A stretch of 64,000 nucleotides of DNA from JBNPEO01 sp050490315 (GCF_050490315.1 NZ_JBNPEO010000003.1:124001-188000), one strand, 5' to 3'; counted from the first letter of the stretch, positions 26,160-35,768 are shown. The notes: a model not told the origin generated them from the letters alone. A program made the numbers and translations.

Positions 26160-26990
26160 TCAGGGGAAACGGGCGACGCTCTGCACCACGGCCTCGTCTT
26201 CGCGCACCCGCTCAATCCATTCGGCGAGGAAGGCCTGGACGAGCGCGGGCTGCTCGTGCAGCAGGGCGTGGCCGGCGCGGTCCAGCACGGCAAAGGTGCC
26301 CCGCGGGTAGTCCCGCGCCAGTGCCCACCCATCGGCGTATCCGGCGGTGGCGTCCTGCCGCCCCACCAGAACCAGCACGGGATGCGGATACCGCGCTGCC
26401 GACTCCGGACGATCCCGCAACTCCCAGCGCGAGAAAATACGGGCCAACCCCGGCTCGTCAACGAGCGATGCCGCAGGAGCCACAAGCTGCCGGAACCGGT
26501 TCAGCGTCCCGTCCGTCTGGACCACGAAATAGCTGCGGAAAGAGGCTTCGATCTCCGCGTCGAGGCCGGCGGGATGGGCCGACGACACCAGGACCTGGTG
26601 CTTGGGCACGCTGCCGGCATGCGCGCCGACCGGGCAGATCAGGGCAAGCCCGGCCGCCTGGGGCCGCAAATGGGCCACCGCGCGCGCCAGGTACCCGCCG
26701 TACGACCGGCCAATGATGAGGAACGGTTCATCACCGATCATGCTGTCGATGAAGCGCAGCAGGAGGTCCAGCACATCGTCGTTGCTCTTGAGCGAGCGGT
26801 GAGCCGGGGTACGGCCCATCCCCGGGAGGTCCGGATACAGGCGCCGGAACCCGGGGATGTTGCCGAACATCGGTTCCAGGCCGCCGGCAATCTCCCGGTG
26901 GTCCACGCCGGCGCCGTGCAGCGCAAGGACGGGCGTTCCGCTGCCATGTTCAACGAAATGGACGGGCACACCCCTCACCACCGCTTCCAT
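26160..26990 (-). CDS. Alpha/beta fold hydrolase
   Basis: About 276 residues. HFVEHGSGTPVLALHGAG at the start holds the oxyanion strand, and LIIGRSYGGYLARAVA the nucleophile elbow (GRSYGG, Ser). ARYPHPVLVLVGRQDATAGY contains the acid, and LDRAGHALLHEQP the histidine, so the triad is complete. The start at 26990 is chosen because family proteins begin just before the first strand; the open frame continues 32 codons upstream into the region before the divergent protease gene. Substrate unknown. Confidence 0.82.
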   Translation of the reverse strand: MEAVVRGVPVHFVEHGSGTPVLALHGAGVDHREIAGGLEPMFGNIPGFRRLYPDLPGMGRTPAHRSLKSNDDVLDLLLRFIDSMIGDEPFLIIGRSYGGYLARAVAHLRPQAAGLALICPVGAHAGSVPKHQVLVSSAHPAGLDAEIEASFRSYFVVQTDGTLNRFRQLVAPAASLVDEPGLARIFSRWELRDRPESAARYPHPVLVLVGRQDATAGYADGWALARDYPRGTFAVLDRAGHALLHEQPALVQAFLAEWIERVREDEAVVQSVARFP

Positions 26991-27106
26991 CCCGCCAGTG
27001 TAGGTTCGGCCGGGACCGTGGGCCAGAGCCGTCATTGGCAGGAAACGAGCACTTTCGAGGCTCCCGCCCCTACCGGGTTCGAGCATGTGGGGCCAAGATG
27101 GCCCGC

Positions 27107-28360
27107 ATGAGAAAACTCTTCACCGCCGGCCTCACGGCAGCACTGATGGTGCTTGGCCCCGTCCCATGTGCCCTTCCCGCCAATGCTGCGGGAGGCACGT
27201 CCATTCAGCCCGGGCACATCCTCGTAAAGTTCCACGACGACGGTGCTGCCGCCGGCGCCCTGCACCGGCGCGGTCTGGAGGCCGGCGCGGACGTCGGCAG
27301 TACAGGCGCCAGGCTGCTCAGTGTGCCTGCCGGCAGCGAAGGCCGGCTCATCGACGCGCTCAGCCGGGATCCCGCCGTCGAGTACGCCGAAGCGGACCAG
27401 CCGGTGGCCGCCTTCACCTCCGACCAGTACTTCCCGCGCCAGTACGCGCTGCAGAACACCGGGCAGTCATTCACCAACACCGCAGGCGACATCACCATCC
27501 CCGCCGGCACGCCGGACGCGGACGCCGTCGAAGCGTGGAACGTGACCACCGGCACCGGCATCAAGGTCGCGGTGCTGGATTCCGGGGTGGCCAGCGACAA
27601 CCCGGACATCGCCCCCAAAGTGGTGGCCCGCGCCAACTTCAGCGGCTCGGCCACAAAAGCGGGGGACCCCGTGGCCGAGGACTACTACGGGCACGGCACG
27701 CACGTGGCCGGCAACGTCGCGGCCACTGTCAACAACACCATCGGCGTGGCCGGGGTCTGCCCGGGCTGCACCATCCTGGCCGGCAAGGTCCTGGACGACA
27801 ACGGGGTCGGCTCCAGCTCCGGCCTGGCGAACGGCATCAACTGGGCGGTCAGCAACGGCGCCAAGGTGATCAACATGAGCCTGGGGGTGCGGGCATCACG
27901 GACACTGGAAACCGCGGTCAACAACGCCTGGAACAAGGGCGCGGTGCTGGTGGCGGCCGCCGGCAACGGCGGGAACCAGACCAAGATCTACCCGGGCGCG
28001 TACACCCATGTCATCGCGGTGGGAGCCACTGACAACAACGACGCCAAAGCGTCGTTCTCCACGTACGGCGCCAGCTGGGTGGATATCGCCGCTCCCGGCG
28101 TCAATGTCTACTCCACCTTCCCCAACCATCCCTTCGTGCTGGGCACGCAGAACAACCGGTCCCAGGGTTACGACGTGGGCAACGGAAGCTCGATGTCCTC
28201 GGCCATCGTCTCAGGAGCGGCGGCGCTCGCGTGGAGCTCGCATCCCGGGGCCTCGAACACCTCCATCAGGGCAGACCTGGAAACCACGGCGGACAAGGTT
28301 GCAGGCACCGGAACGTATTGGGCCTATGGCCGGGTGAACGCGCAAAAGGCGGTGCAGTAG
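27107..28360 (+). CDS. Secreted subtilisin-like serine protease (S8), copy 2
   Basis: A 417-residue exported S8 protease, paralogue of the protein at 22509-23810. The signal peptide begins MRKLFTAGLTAALMVLG and ends near ALPANAAGG. The propeptide (HILVKFHDDGAAAGALHRRG) is followed by the catalytic domain with VAVLDSGVA (Asp), YGHGTHVAG (His) and GSSMSSAIV (Ser). In the serine motif this copy has GNGSSMSSA where copy 1 has LSGTSMASP; GSSM is still compatible with activity. The ATG at 27107 aligns with the start of copy 1; another in-frame ATG lies nine bases upstream. Confidence 0.9.
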   Translation: MRKLFTAGLTAALMVLGPVPCALPANAAGGTSIQPGHILVKFHDDGAAAGALHRRGLEAGADVGSTGARLLSVPAGSEGRLIDALSRDPAVEYAEADQPVAAFTSDQYFPRQYALQNTGQSFTNTAGDITIPAGTPDADAVEAWNVTTGTGIKVAVLDSGVASDNPDIAPKVVARANFSGSATKAGDPVAEDYYGHGTHVAGNVAATVNNTIGVAGVCPGCTILAGKVLDDNGVGSSSGLANGINWAVSNGAKVINMSLGVRASRTLETAVNNAWNKGAVLVAAAGNGGNQTKIYPGAYTHVIAVGATDNNDAKASFSTYGASWVDIAAPGVNVYSTFPNHPFVLGTQNNRSQGYDVGNGSSMSSAIVSGAAALAWSSHPGASNTSIRADLETTADKVAGTGTYWAYGRVNAQKAVQ

Positions 28361-28462
28361 CGCTGACGTCCCCACCGCCTAAGTAGTACATCAGGTGCGC
28401 GGGAGGGGCACTTCATCGCCGACCCCCGGCCCGACCTCCTGGCGGCAAGACCCTGGAGTTCC

Positions 28463-29188
28463 TCAGGACTCCGCCCGCTGCTTGACCCCGCGGAGCACGC
28501 CGACCTCCATGTAGTGGTGCAGGGGGTCACCGATGAAAAGGTCGACGGCGCGGGCCAGCAGCATCGCGCCCGGCACCTTTTCGAGGGCGAACGCCAGGGC
28601 CCGGGTCACCGCAGGAGCATCCGGACCGGCGCCGCGGACTGCGGCACTGAGGTAGCCCGGGCCGCGGTACCGGATGATGAAGCGGGTGCGGTCAACCGGC
28701 AGCGGCCGCAGGATGAACTGCTCTCCCGCCACCAGATGTTTGTTGGGTTCAAGCTCGGAGACGGTGGCGAAAACACCGGCGCCGTACGGGACCTTGTCGC
28801 CCACTTTAAGGTCCTGCAGCTCCGGATGGATCCGCGTCGCCGAATGCTTCCCTTCGACGTACCGGGCGTGGAACAGGGCCCGCTCAACCCGGTCATGCGT
28901 GTAAAACCCTGCCCGGTAAATTCCCATCTGCACGATCCAGGGCCACACGCGTTCCGGCGGTGCGTCGATGCTGATGGCACGGGTGCTCTGGAATGCAGGG
29001 CGGGGCTGGAGGTTGTCGCCGGGCAGGGGCTCCACCGCTTCCGTCCCCTCGGTTCCCCAGCGCAGCATGGCCGGGCGCCACAGGAGATAAGCCATCATCT
29101 GGGCGCAGAGCGATACCGCCAGGAACTGCCACCGCCTCTGGCGGCCCGTTCCGCGGCCTGCCCGCCTGGAAAGTAGCCGTCCAGCCAT
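28463..29188 (-). CDS. Membrane-anchored SRPBCC-like protein
   Basis: About 241 residues. An arginine-rich N-terminus is followed by one hydrophobic segment (FLAVSLCAQMMAYLLW), then a START/SRPBCC-type lipid-binding fold: STRAISIDAPPERVWPWIVQMG is the usual first strand with the APPERVWPW motif, and LKVGDKVPYGAG and TRFIIRYRGPG strands follow. Proteins of this kind bind hydrophobic ligands. The ATG at 29188 is chosen over a TTG three codons earlier. No partner gene is evident. Confidence 0.75.
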   Translation of the reverse strand: MAGRLLSRRAGRGTGRQRRWQFLAVSLCAQMMAYLLWRPAMLRWGTEGTEAVEPLPGDNLQPRPAFQSTRAISIDAPPERVWPWIVQMGIYRAGFYTHDRVERALFHARYVEGKHSATRIHPELQDLKVGDKVPYGAGVFATVSELEPNKHLVAGEQFILRPLPVDRTRFIIRYRGPGYLSAAVRGAGPDAPAVTRALAFALEKVPGAMLLARAVDLFIGDPLHHYMEVGVLRGVKQRAES

Positions 29189-29205
29189 AGCCGCCAAAAT
29201 GCCAC

Positions 29206-29238
29206 GGGACCTTCGACACTAAAAGTGCCGAAGGTCCC
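29206..29238 (-). terminator. Terminator of the PhoD-type gene
   Basis: A near-perfect stem pairs 29206-29215 (GGGACCTTCG) with 29229-29238, then after one A/C mismatch pairs CACT with AGTG around an AAA loop. It lies about 20 bases past the stop of the minus-strand phosphatase gene and just upstream of the SRPBCC-like gene start, so it ends the phosphatase transcript. Confidence 0.75.
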
Positions 29239-29256
29239 GCCGGGCCTCGCGAAAGG

Positions 29257-30846
29257 TCAGGCGCGCGCCTGAAGCCCGGGGACGCCGTCGCGGATCTCGA
29301 AGGAGGCCTTGGTCGAAACCGCCGCGCCCGGCGTCGTGACGTGGTCCAGCACCCGGAAGTCGGCCGTCATCGCGTCGCGGGTAATGCGGGTGTTCACGTA
29401 GCCGCGGTTGTCGTTGTAGAACTTCAGGTGCGGGTTCCAGGCCATGGTGGCGTCCGTGGTGGAGCCGCTGCCGTCACCCGTGGAGGTGATGGAGGTGCAG
29501 ACCACCTCCGCGCCGACCACTGCGGCGGCCGGGTCCTTGTAATCCACCTTGACGTCGTTGGCCCAGTGGCGGTGCACATCACCGGTGAGCACGACGGCGT
29601 TGCGGACGTTTGCGTCCACCCAGCCCTGGGTGATGCGGCGGCGGGAGGCCGCGTAGCCGTCCCAGCCGTCCATGGAGACGTCGTCGATCTCCGGCGCCTT
29701 GTTCCGGTCCCGCTCGGCGAAGAAGACCTGCTGGCCCAGGATGTCCCAGCGCTGGGTGGAGTTCCTGAAGCCATCCAGCAGCCACTTTTCCTGCTCCGTG
29801 CCGGTGATGGTCCTGTCCTCCGCGAGCCGTTCGGTGACGTTCTTCTTCCAGCCGTCGCCGGCCAACTGGTCGTCCCGGTATTGCCGCGTATCCATCATGT
29901 GGAAGTTGGCCAGCTGGCCCCACTGGATCTTCCGGTAGATCTTCATGTCCGGGCCGGCGGGCAGGGATGAAGGTCGCAGCGGCATGTTTTCGTAGTACGC
30001 CTGGAACGCGGCCGCGCGGCGCTGCCGGAAGTGCTCCACGCTGTCGTTGAGCTGGCCGGCGTCCTGGTTCTCCGGGACGTCGTCCGCCCAGTTGTTGTCC
30101 ACCTCGTGGTCATCCCACACCACTGCCCAGGGTGCCATTGCGTGCGCAGCCTGCAGGTCGGCGTCGGCCTTGTACTGGGCGTGCCGCTGCCGGTAGGTCT
30201 CCAGCGTGACGGTCTCCGGGCCCTCGTGGTCGCGCGGGTTGCCGCCGCCGATCACGTAGCTGTCCTTCTTGTATTCGTACAGGTAGTCGCCCAGGTGCAG
30301 CACCAGGTCGGGGTGGTCCTCGGCCAGGCGCCGGTACGCGGTGAAGTAGCCGTGCTCGTACTGCGCGCAGCTGGCGAACGCCATGGCCAGGGCCGCGGGC
30401 GTCTCATGGAGGGCCGGGCTGGTCAGGGTGCGGCCCACCGCGCTGAGGTGCTTGCCGGCGCGGAACCGGTAGAAGTACTCGCGGCCCGCCTTCAATCCGC
30501 GCAGCTCCACGTGCACCGAGTGTGCGGACTCGGGACGCGCCTGCTCAACGCCGCGGGCCACCACCTTCCGCATGCCCTGGTCCTCGGCCACCTCCCACTG
30601 CACGGCCACGGGCCGGGCCGGCATGCCGCCCAGCCCGTCCTCCGCCACCGGGTTCAGGGCCAGGCGGGTCCACAGCACGAAGCCGTCCGGCCACGGCTCG
30701 CCGGACGCGATGCCGAGCATGAAGGGATCGGCGCGGAGGCCGGCGTCGTCAGCGGTGGAAACGGCGACGGCGGCACCCGGCAGTGCGGCGACCAGGCCGG
30801 CGCCGAGGCCGGCGGAGATGAGGCTTCTGCGGGAGATGTTGTCCAT
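29257..30846 (-). CDS. phoD: PhoD-like alkaline phosphatase/phosphodiesterase, Tat-exported
   Basis: About 529 residues. The N-terminus NISRRSLISAGLGAGLVAAL is a Tat signal. The mature part carries the PhoD pattern: FMLGIASGEPWPDGFVLWTR at the start, FASCAQYEHGYFTAYRRL, LHLGDYLYEY, VWDDHEVDNNWADD and LTGDVHRHW, which supply the Fe/Ca ligands of this family. It would release phosphate from phosphodiesters outside the membrane. Start codon is uncertain: ATG at 30846 or an in-frame TTG three codons earlier; both give the same Tat signal. No pho box was looked for beyond the immediate upstream region. Confidence 0.9.
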   Translation of the reverse strand: MDNISRRSLISAGLGAGLVAALPGAAVAVSTADDAGLRADPFMLGIASGEPWPDGFVLWTRLALNPVAEDGLGGMPARPVAVQWEVAEDQGMRKVVARGVEQARPESAHSVHVELRGLKAGREYFYRFRAGKHLSAVGRTLTSPALHETPAALAMAFASCAQYEHGYFTAYRRLAEDHPDLVLHLGDYLYEYKKDSYVIGGGNPRDHEGPETVTLETYRQRHAQYKADADLQAAHAMAPWAVVWDDHEVDNNWADDVPENQDAGQLNDSVEHFRQRRAAAFQAYYENMPLRPSSLPAGPDMKIYRKIQWGQLANFHMMDTRQYRDDQLAGDGWKKNVTERLAEDRTITGTEQEKWLLDGFRNSTQRWDILGQQVFFAERDRNKAPEIDDVSMDGWDGYAASRRRITQGWVDANVRNAVVLTGDVHRHWANDVKVDYKDPAAAVVGAEVVCTSITSTGDGSGSTTDATMAWNPHLKFYNDNRGYVNTRITRDAMTADFRVLDHVTTPGAAVSTKASFEIRDGVPGLQARA

Positions 30847-31037
30847 GGCTCCCAAGCTATTTCCAGCTTCTGTACAGGCTTTGAGGAGGATATGAACAAC
30901 GCGTTAATGGCATGACAAGAACTGTCGTGCTGAATCGGCCGTCTGCAATAAGTGATTGTTGAGTCCGGGCAGGGGCCGGGTCCAGAATGCACCCACCATC
31001 CGCCACGGTGGCGGAGGCTGTTCAAAGGAAGAAAGCC

Positions 31038-31406
31038 ATGGAATCCGAAGAAGCAGGGCACCAAACGCCGGCGGCATCGACCGGGGCAGCGCACGTTTCG
31101 GCGAAGGAACTGGCCGGAGCCGAGGATGCCCGCCGCATCCTGCTGCCCATGATCAGCGCCATGTCATCCCTTGCGGCAAATCCCGCCGCGGCTGCCAAAT
31201 TCGCCGAAGGCATCCACAGGCAGAACAATGAGCTGGTGCGGGCCGCCCTCCGGGAAGTGCACACCGACCTGGCCGTGGAAGTGGGGCCGGGGCCGGACGA
31301 AGGGCAGGTTACGGACCAGGCCATCGCGCGCACCACGAGCGTTTCGATCCACATCAGTTGGAACCACGGCTTGAGCATCGATATCAAGGTCACCAAAAAG
31401 AAGTAA
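31038..31406 (+). CDS. Small hypothetical protein
   Basis: A 122-residue protein I do not recognise. It starts at an ATG preceded by AAGGAAG at 31026-31032. The first 35 residues are low-complexity and acidic/polar, followed by a predicted helix (KELAGAEDARRILLPMISAM and AKFAEGIHRQNNELVRAAL) and an end with VSIHISWNHGLSIDIKVTKKK, alternating hydrophobic strands with a basic tail. No signal peptide or membrane segment. It converges on the GAF regulator gene. Confidence 0.6.
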   Translation: MESEEAGHQTPAASTGAAHVSAKELAGAEDARRILLPMISAMSSLAANPAAAAKFAEGIHRQNNELVRAALREVHTDLAVEVGPGPDEGQVTDQAIARTTSVSIHISWNHGLSIDIKVTKKK

Positions 31407-31445
31407 CGCGGCCGCCACCAAGCCGGGGCGGCGGTAGGACTGGGC

Positions 31446-32735
31446 TTAACACGCGGCCCGGGCGTGGAACGTCAGGTACCGGGGATCGCTGCGGCCCACC
31501 AGCCGGCCCAGTGCCTCGACGGCCAGCGAATCGGCTGAACCCATGTCCGTGGACAGCCAGCGCGCCACCAGCCCGGCGTCCTGGCTGGCCCGCACCGCAG
31601 ATCCCACCGCCATGTCCAGCTGGTCCCGGAGCAGCTGGACAGCGAGGGCGCCGGAGCGGCTGAGCAGCGGAGCGCGGTACTGCGCCAGCGCCTCGGCAAC
31701 CCGGCCTTCGCGCAGCAGCCGCAGCACGTGCCCCGCATCGGAACGTCCGGCCAGCCCGGGAGCCAGCCGGTAGGGGTTCGACTCCACGGCCCCGCCGAGC
31801 ATCGAGCGCACCCGGAACATTTCGGTCCGGATGGCTTGGGGCGTTCCGGCGTCGCCATAGAGCTCGTAGGCCAGCTCCTCCGCTGACCAGCCGTGCGACC
31901 GGGAGTCCAGCAGCGCCAGGATCTCCGCCCGGCGCAGCGTCAGGGGAGTCCGGCTCCCATCGGCAAACACCGCCGCCGGCTTGTCGCCCAGCAGTTCCAG
32001 CGACTCGACGGCGGCAGCCGGCCGGACAACAGGGACCGGCGTCCGCCGGGACGCACCCTGGGGAGACGAAGTTCCCAAGGAGGTGCCGGCGTCGGACGTT
32101 CCCAGCAAAGCCTCCGCCACGCGCACGGCGCACCGCACCATCCGCAGCGTGTCCGCGCTGAGGGTGTCCAAGGGTCCGGACACGTCCAGTACCCCCAGGA
32201 CCCGCCCCGTGCCCGGGTCCGTGATGGGCGCGGCAGTGCAGGCCCACTCGTGGTGCGTCCGGACCAGGTGTTCGGCGGAGAACAGCTGCACCGGACCGCC
32301 GGTGACCAAGGCCTCGCTGATGGCGTTGGTGCCGATACCGGCCTCGGACCAGTCGGCGCCCTCAAGGAATTCCAGGTGGTCGGCCCGGCGGAGGACGGTT
32401 GGGCTGCCCACACGCCAGAGGATCTCGCCGCTGGCATCGGTGAGCACCAGGAGGTGGCGGCCGGTGCGGGAATCATCGGCCAGCAGGTCGTGCAGCGCGG
32501 GCATCACCTGTTGCAGCCGGTGTTCCCGGCGCAGCTCCAGCACCTCGGCCACCTCATGCAGGTGCCGCGGACTGTGCTGGTCCGGGCTGATGCCCAAGGC
32601 CATGGACCGGTGCCAGGAATCGACCAGGCTGGTGGGAATTTCCGGCCGCGGGACGCCGGAAATGACCAGCTCATGCGCGCGGCGCAGCGTCCGTGCATAC
32701 GTTGCCGGGTCCGAAAACCTCAGGCCGTGGTCCAC
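31446..32735 (-). CDS. GAF-domain transcriptional regulator (AcoR-like N-terminus)
   Basis: A 429-residue regulator. The N-terminal half resembles AcoR-type activators: SWHRSMALGISPDQHSP, then a GAF sensor with LVLTDASGEILWRVGSPTVL, WSEAGIGTNAISEALVTGG, and TAAPITDPGTGRVLGVLDVS. The AAA+ sigma-54 domain of AcoR is absent; instead the C-terminus (about 265-360) has RRAEILALLDSRSHGWSAEE and TPQAIRTEMFRVRSMLGG, a winged-helix type DNA-binding region. It diverges from the flavin monooxygenase and butanediol dehydrogenase genes and probably controls them. Start codon is GTG. Confidence 0.8.
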   Translation of the reverse strand: MDHGLRFSDPATYARTLRRAHELVISGVPRPEIPTSLVDSWHRSMALGISPDQHSPRHLHEVAEVLELRREHRLQQVMPALHDLLADDSRTGRHLLVLTDASGEILWRVGSPTVLRRADHLEFLEGADWSEAGIGTNAISEALVTGGPVQLFSAEHLVRTHHEWACTAAPITDPGTGRVLGVLDVSGPLDTLSADTLRMVRCAVRVAEALLGTSDAGTSLGTSSPQGASRRTPVPVVRPAAAVESLELLGDKPAAVFADGSRTPLTLRRAEILALLDSRSHGWSAEELAYELYGDAGTPQAIRTEMFRVRSMLGGAVESNPYRLAPGLAGRSDAGHVLRLLREGRVAEALAQYRAPLLSRSGALAVQLLRDQLDMAVGSAVRASQDAGLVARWLSTDMGSADSLAVEALGRLVGRSDPRYLTFHARAAC

Positions 32736-32880
32736 TGTTTCCTCCTCACAGCCGGCGCCCTTGCCGGATCCGTGTAACGCCGCTGTTACCCCCGCCGAGT
32801 TCCACTAGTGATGCAGCTCACGCCCGGTCCAGCATATCGCAGGGCAGGCGGAGCCCAAGGAACAGCACAAAGGAGTGGAG

Positions 32881-34671
32881 ATGACCCAAACACCCACCGC
32901 TGCCGCGCAGGCATGGCTATCCGGCCTGGATGACGCGCTGCAGCGGCGCGACGTGGACGCCGCGCTGGAACTCTTCGAGGACGACACCTACTGGCGGGAC
33001 TTCGTGGCATTCACGTGGAACCTGAAAACCCTGGAAGGCAAGGCGGACATCCGCCGGATGCTCGAGGCCACGCTGGACCGGGTCCAGCCGTCCAACTGGG
33101 CGCTCTCGGAGGACGCCACCGGGGACGCGGAGAACGTGGAAGCCTGGATCACGTTCGAGACCGGCGCGGCCCGCGGCTACGGCCACCTCCGGCTCCGGAA
33201 CGGCAGGTGCTGGACCCTGCTGACCACCATGCAGGAGCTCAAGGGCTTCGAGGAGAAGAAGGGCCCGCGGCGCGAGCAGGGCGTGGCGCACCAGATCGTC
33301 CGCGGGCGCAAATCCTGGAAGGAGCTCAAGGAGGAGCAGGAGGCCCGGCTGGGCTACGAGGAGCAGCCGTACTGCGTAATCATCGGCGGCGGCCAGGGCG
33401 GGATAGGGCTTGCTGCCCGGCTGAAGCGGCTGGGCGTGCCCACCATCATCATCGAGAAGAACCAGAACCCCGGCGACTCCTGGCGCAACCGCTACAAGTC
33501 CCTGCACCTGCACGACCCCGTCTGGTACGACCACCTGCCCTACCTGAAGTTCCCGGACGACTGGCCCGTCTTCGCCGCCAAAGACAAGATCGGCGACTGG
33601 CTGGAGCACTACACCCGCATCATGGAGCTGAACTACTGGTCCGGCACCGAGTGCGTCAAGGCAGCGTACGACGACGGCACGCAGGAATGGGAGGTCAGCG
33701 TCCTTCGCAACGGCGAACCGGTGACGCTCCGGCCCAAGCAGCTCATCTTCGCCCTGGGCGTTTCCGGTTACCCGAACATCCCCTCGTTCGACGGCGCGGA
33801 GACCTTCCTGGGCGAGCAGCGGCACTCGTCCCAGCACCCCGGCGGCGGGGACTGGACCGGGAAGAAGGCGGTGGTGATCGGCTCCAACAATTCGGCCCAC
33901 GATATCTGCGCCGACCTGTGGGAGCACGGTGCCGACGTCACCATGGTCCAGCGCTCCTCCACCCACATCGCCCGCAGTGAATCCCTCATGGACCTGGCGC
34001 TGGGGGACCTGTACTCGGAGCGGGCGCTCGCGGCCGGCGTCACCACGGAGAAGGCGGACCTGCTGTTCGCCTCGCTGCCCATGCGCATCCTCCCCGATGC
34101 GCAGGTGCCGGTGTACCAGGAGATGGCGTCGCGGGATGCGGAGTTCTACTCCCAGCTGGAAGCAGCAGGGTTCGACCTGGACTTCGGCGTGGACGGATCC
34201 GGCCTGTTTGTGAAGTACCTGCGGCGGGGCTCCGGCTACTACATCGACGTAGGCGCCTCCCAGCTGATCATCGACGGCCGGGTGAAGCTCAAGTCCGGGC
34301 AGGTCGCCAAGATCACGGGCAACGCCGTGGTCATGGACGACGGCACCGAGCTGGAGGCGGACCTGATTGTCTATGCCACCGGCTACGGTTCCATGAACGG
34401 ATGGCTGGCCGACCTGGTCTCGCCCGAAGTCGCCGATCAGGTGGGCAAGTGCTGGGGATACGGGTCAGACACGCCAAAAGACCCTGGTCCGTGGGAAGGG
34501 GAACTGCGCAATATGTGGAAGCCCACCAACGTGCCCAACCTCTGGATCCACGGCGGCAACCTGCACCAGAGCCGGCACTACTCCGCCTACCTCGCGCTGC
34601 AGCTCAAGGCACGGATGGAAGGACTGGAAACACCCGTCTACGAACTGCAGCCCAGCCACCACACCCGCTGA
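32881..34671 (+). CDS. Flavin-containing monooxygenase with N-terminal NTF2-like domain
   Basis: A 596-residue protein. Residues 1-about 130 form an NTF2-like domain (AAQAWLSGLDDALQRRDVDA and DDTYWRDFVAFTWNLKTLEG). From about 165 a class B flavoprotein monooxygenase follows: CVIIGGGQGGIGLAARLKRL binds FAD, FLGEQRHSSQHPGG is the FMO fingerprint, and VVIGSNNSAHDICADL binds NADPH. The ATG at 32881 has AAGGAG six bases upstream. It is followed 41 bases later by a zinc alcohol dehydrogenase. Many actinobacterial homologues have this two-domain form; the substrate, perhaps a ketone or alcohol-derived compound, is not shown. Confidence 0.87.
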   Translation: MTQTPTAAAQAWLSGLDDALQRRDVDAALELFEDDTYWRDFVAFTWNLKTLEGKADIRRMLEATLDRVQPSNWALSEDATGDAENVEAWITFETGAARGYGHLRLRNGRCWTLLTTMQELKGFEEKKGPRREQGVAHQIVRGRKSWKELKEEQEARLGYEEQPYCVIIGGGQGGIGLAARLKRLGVPTIIIEKNQNPGDSWRNRYKSLHLHDPVWYDHLPYLKFPDDWPVFAAKDKIGDWLEHYTRIMELNYWSGTECVKAAYDDGTQEWEVSVLRNGEPVTLRPKQLIFALGVSGYPNIPSFDGAETFLGEQRHSSQHPGGGDWTGKKAVVIGSNNSAHDICADLWEHGADVTMVQRSSTHIARSESLMDLALGDLYSERALAAGVTTEKADLLFASLPMRILPDAQVPVYQEMASRDAEFYSQLEAAGFDLDFGVDGSGLFVKYLRRGSGYYIDVGASQLIIDGRVKLKSGQVAKITGNAVVMDDGTELEADLIVYATGYGSMNGWLADLVSPEVADQVGKCWGYGSDTPKDPGPWEGELRNMWKPTNVPNLWIHGGNLHQSRHYSAYLALQLKARMEGLETPVYELQPSHHTR

Positions 34672-34712
34672 GCCGGTGGTTGTGCCCGTCGAAACCCAAT
34701 TGGAGGACCATC

Positions 34713-35768
34713 ATGAAGGCAGCACGATTCCACGCCCGCAAGGACATCCGGATCGAGGACATCCCGGAGCCGGAGCTGCGGGCGGGGGCGGTGAAGATCG
34801 ACGTCGCCTGGTGCGGCATCTGCGGAACAGACCTGCACGAGTACCTGGAGGGGCCCATCTTCTGTCCGGCGCCGGGGCATCCGCACCCGCTGTCCCACGA
34901 GGAATCCCCGGTGACCCTGGGGCACGAGTTCTCCGGGACTGTCTCTGGGATCGGCGAAGGTGTGGAGGGGCTGGCAGTGGGTGACAACGTCGTCGTCGAA
35001 CCCTACTTTGTGGACGGGGACTGCGACATGTGCCAGGCGGGCAGCTACCACCTGTGCCGGCAGATGGGGTTCATCGGGCTTTCCGGCGGCGGGGGAGGGC
35101 TGAGTGAAAAGATCGTGGTGGACCAGCGCTGGGTACATCCGATTGGGGGCATCCCGCTGGATGAGGCCGCCCTGATCGAGCCGCTGTCCGTGGCCCACCA
35201 CGCGGTGGCCCGCAGCGGCGTCAAGGAAGGCGATGTTGCCCTGGTGGGCGGGTCCGGGCCCATCGGGCTGCTGACCGCTGCCGTCCTGAAGGGCATGGGC
35301 GTGACCACCATCATCAGCGAACTCACCCAGGCCCGGAAGGAGAAGGCCACCTCCAGCGGCGTGGCCGACCACGTCCTGGATCCCAGCCAGGAGGACGTTC
35401 CGGCGCGGGTGCGCGAATTGACCGGCGGGACGGGGGCCGACGTCGCGTTCGAATGCGCCGGGGTGAACGCGGTCCTGGACACCATGCTCGATGCCGTCCG
35501 GCCCGGCGCCGTGGTGGTCAACGTGTCCATCTGGGGCGCCCCGGCCACCATAGACATGCAGAAGCTGGTGCTCAAGGAGATCGACCTGCGCGGCACCATC
35601 GCCTATGTGCGCGACCATCCCGCGGTGATCAAGATGGTGCAGGACGGCAAGGTGGACCTCAAACCGTTTATCACCGGCCGGATCGCGCTGGATAACCTGG
35701 TGGAGCAGGGTTTCGACATCCTGATCAACCACAAGGACACAGCGGTGAAGGTGCTGGTGCACCCGTAG
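34713..35768 (+). CDS. Zinc-dependent 2,3-butanediol dehydrogenase-like alcohol dehydrogenase
   Basis: A 351-residue medium-chain dehydrogenase. Catalytic zinc ligands are visible as Cys in WCGICGTDLHEY, GHEFSG, and the later EP segment; the structural zinc region is partly altered, as usual in butanediol dehydrogenases (CDMCQAGSYHLC). NAD binding is by ALVGGSGPIGLLTAAVLKGM. LSGGGGGLSEKIVV and VRELTGGTGADVAFECAGV are typical of the BDH subfamily. GGAGG precedes the ATG. It is the last gene before a strong terminator and is expected to be co-transcribed with the flavin monooxygenase. Confidence 0.85.
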   Translation: MKAARFHARKDIRIEDIPEPELRAGAVKIDVAWCGICGTDLHEYLEGPIFCPAPGHPHPLSHEESPVTLGHEFSGTVSGIGEGVEGLAVGDNVVVEPYFVDGDCDMCQAGSYHLCRQMGFIGLSGGGGGLSEKIVVDQRWVHPIGGIPLDEAALIEPLSVAHHAVARSGVKEGDVALVGGSGPIGLLTAAVLKGMGVTTIISELTQARKEKATSSGVADHVLDPSQEDVPARVRELTGGTGADVAFECAGVNAVLDTMLDAVRPGAVVVNVSIWGAPATIDMQKLVLKEIDLRGTIAYVRDHPAVIKMVQDGKVDLKPFITGRIALDNLVEQGFDILINHKDTAVKVLVHP

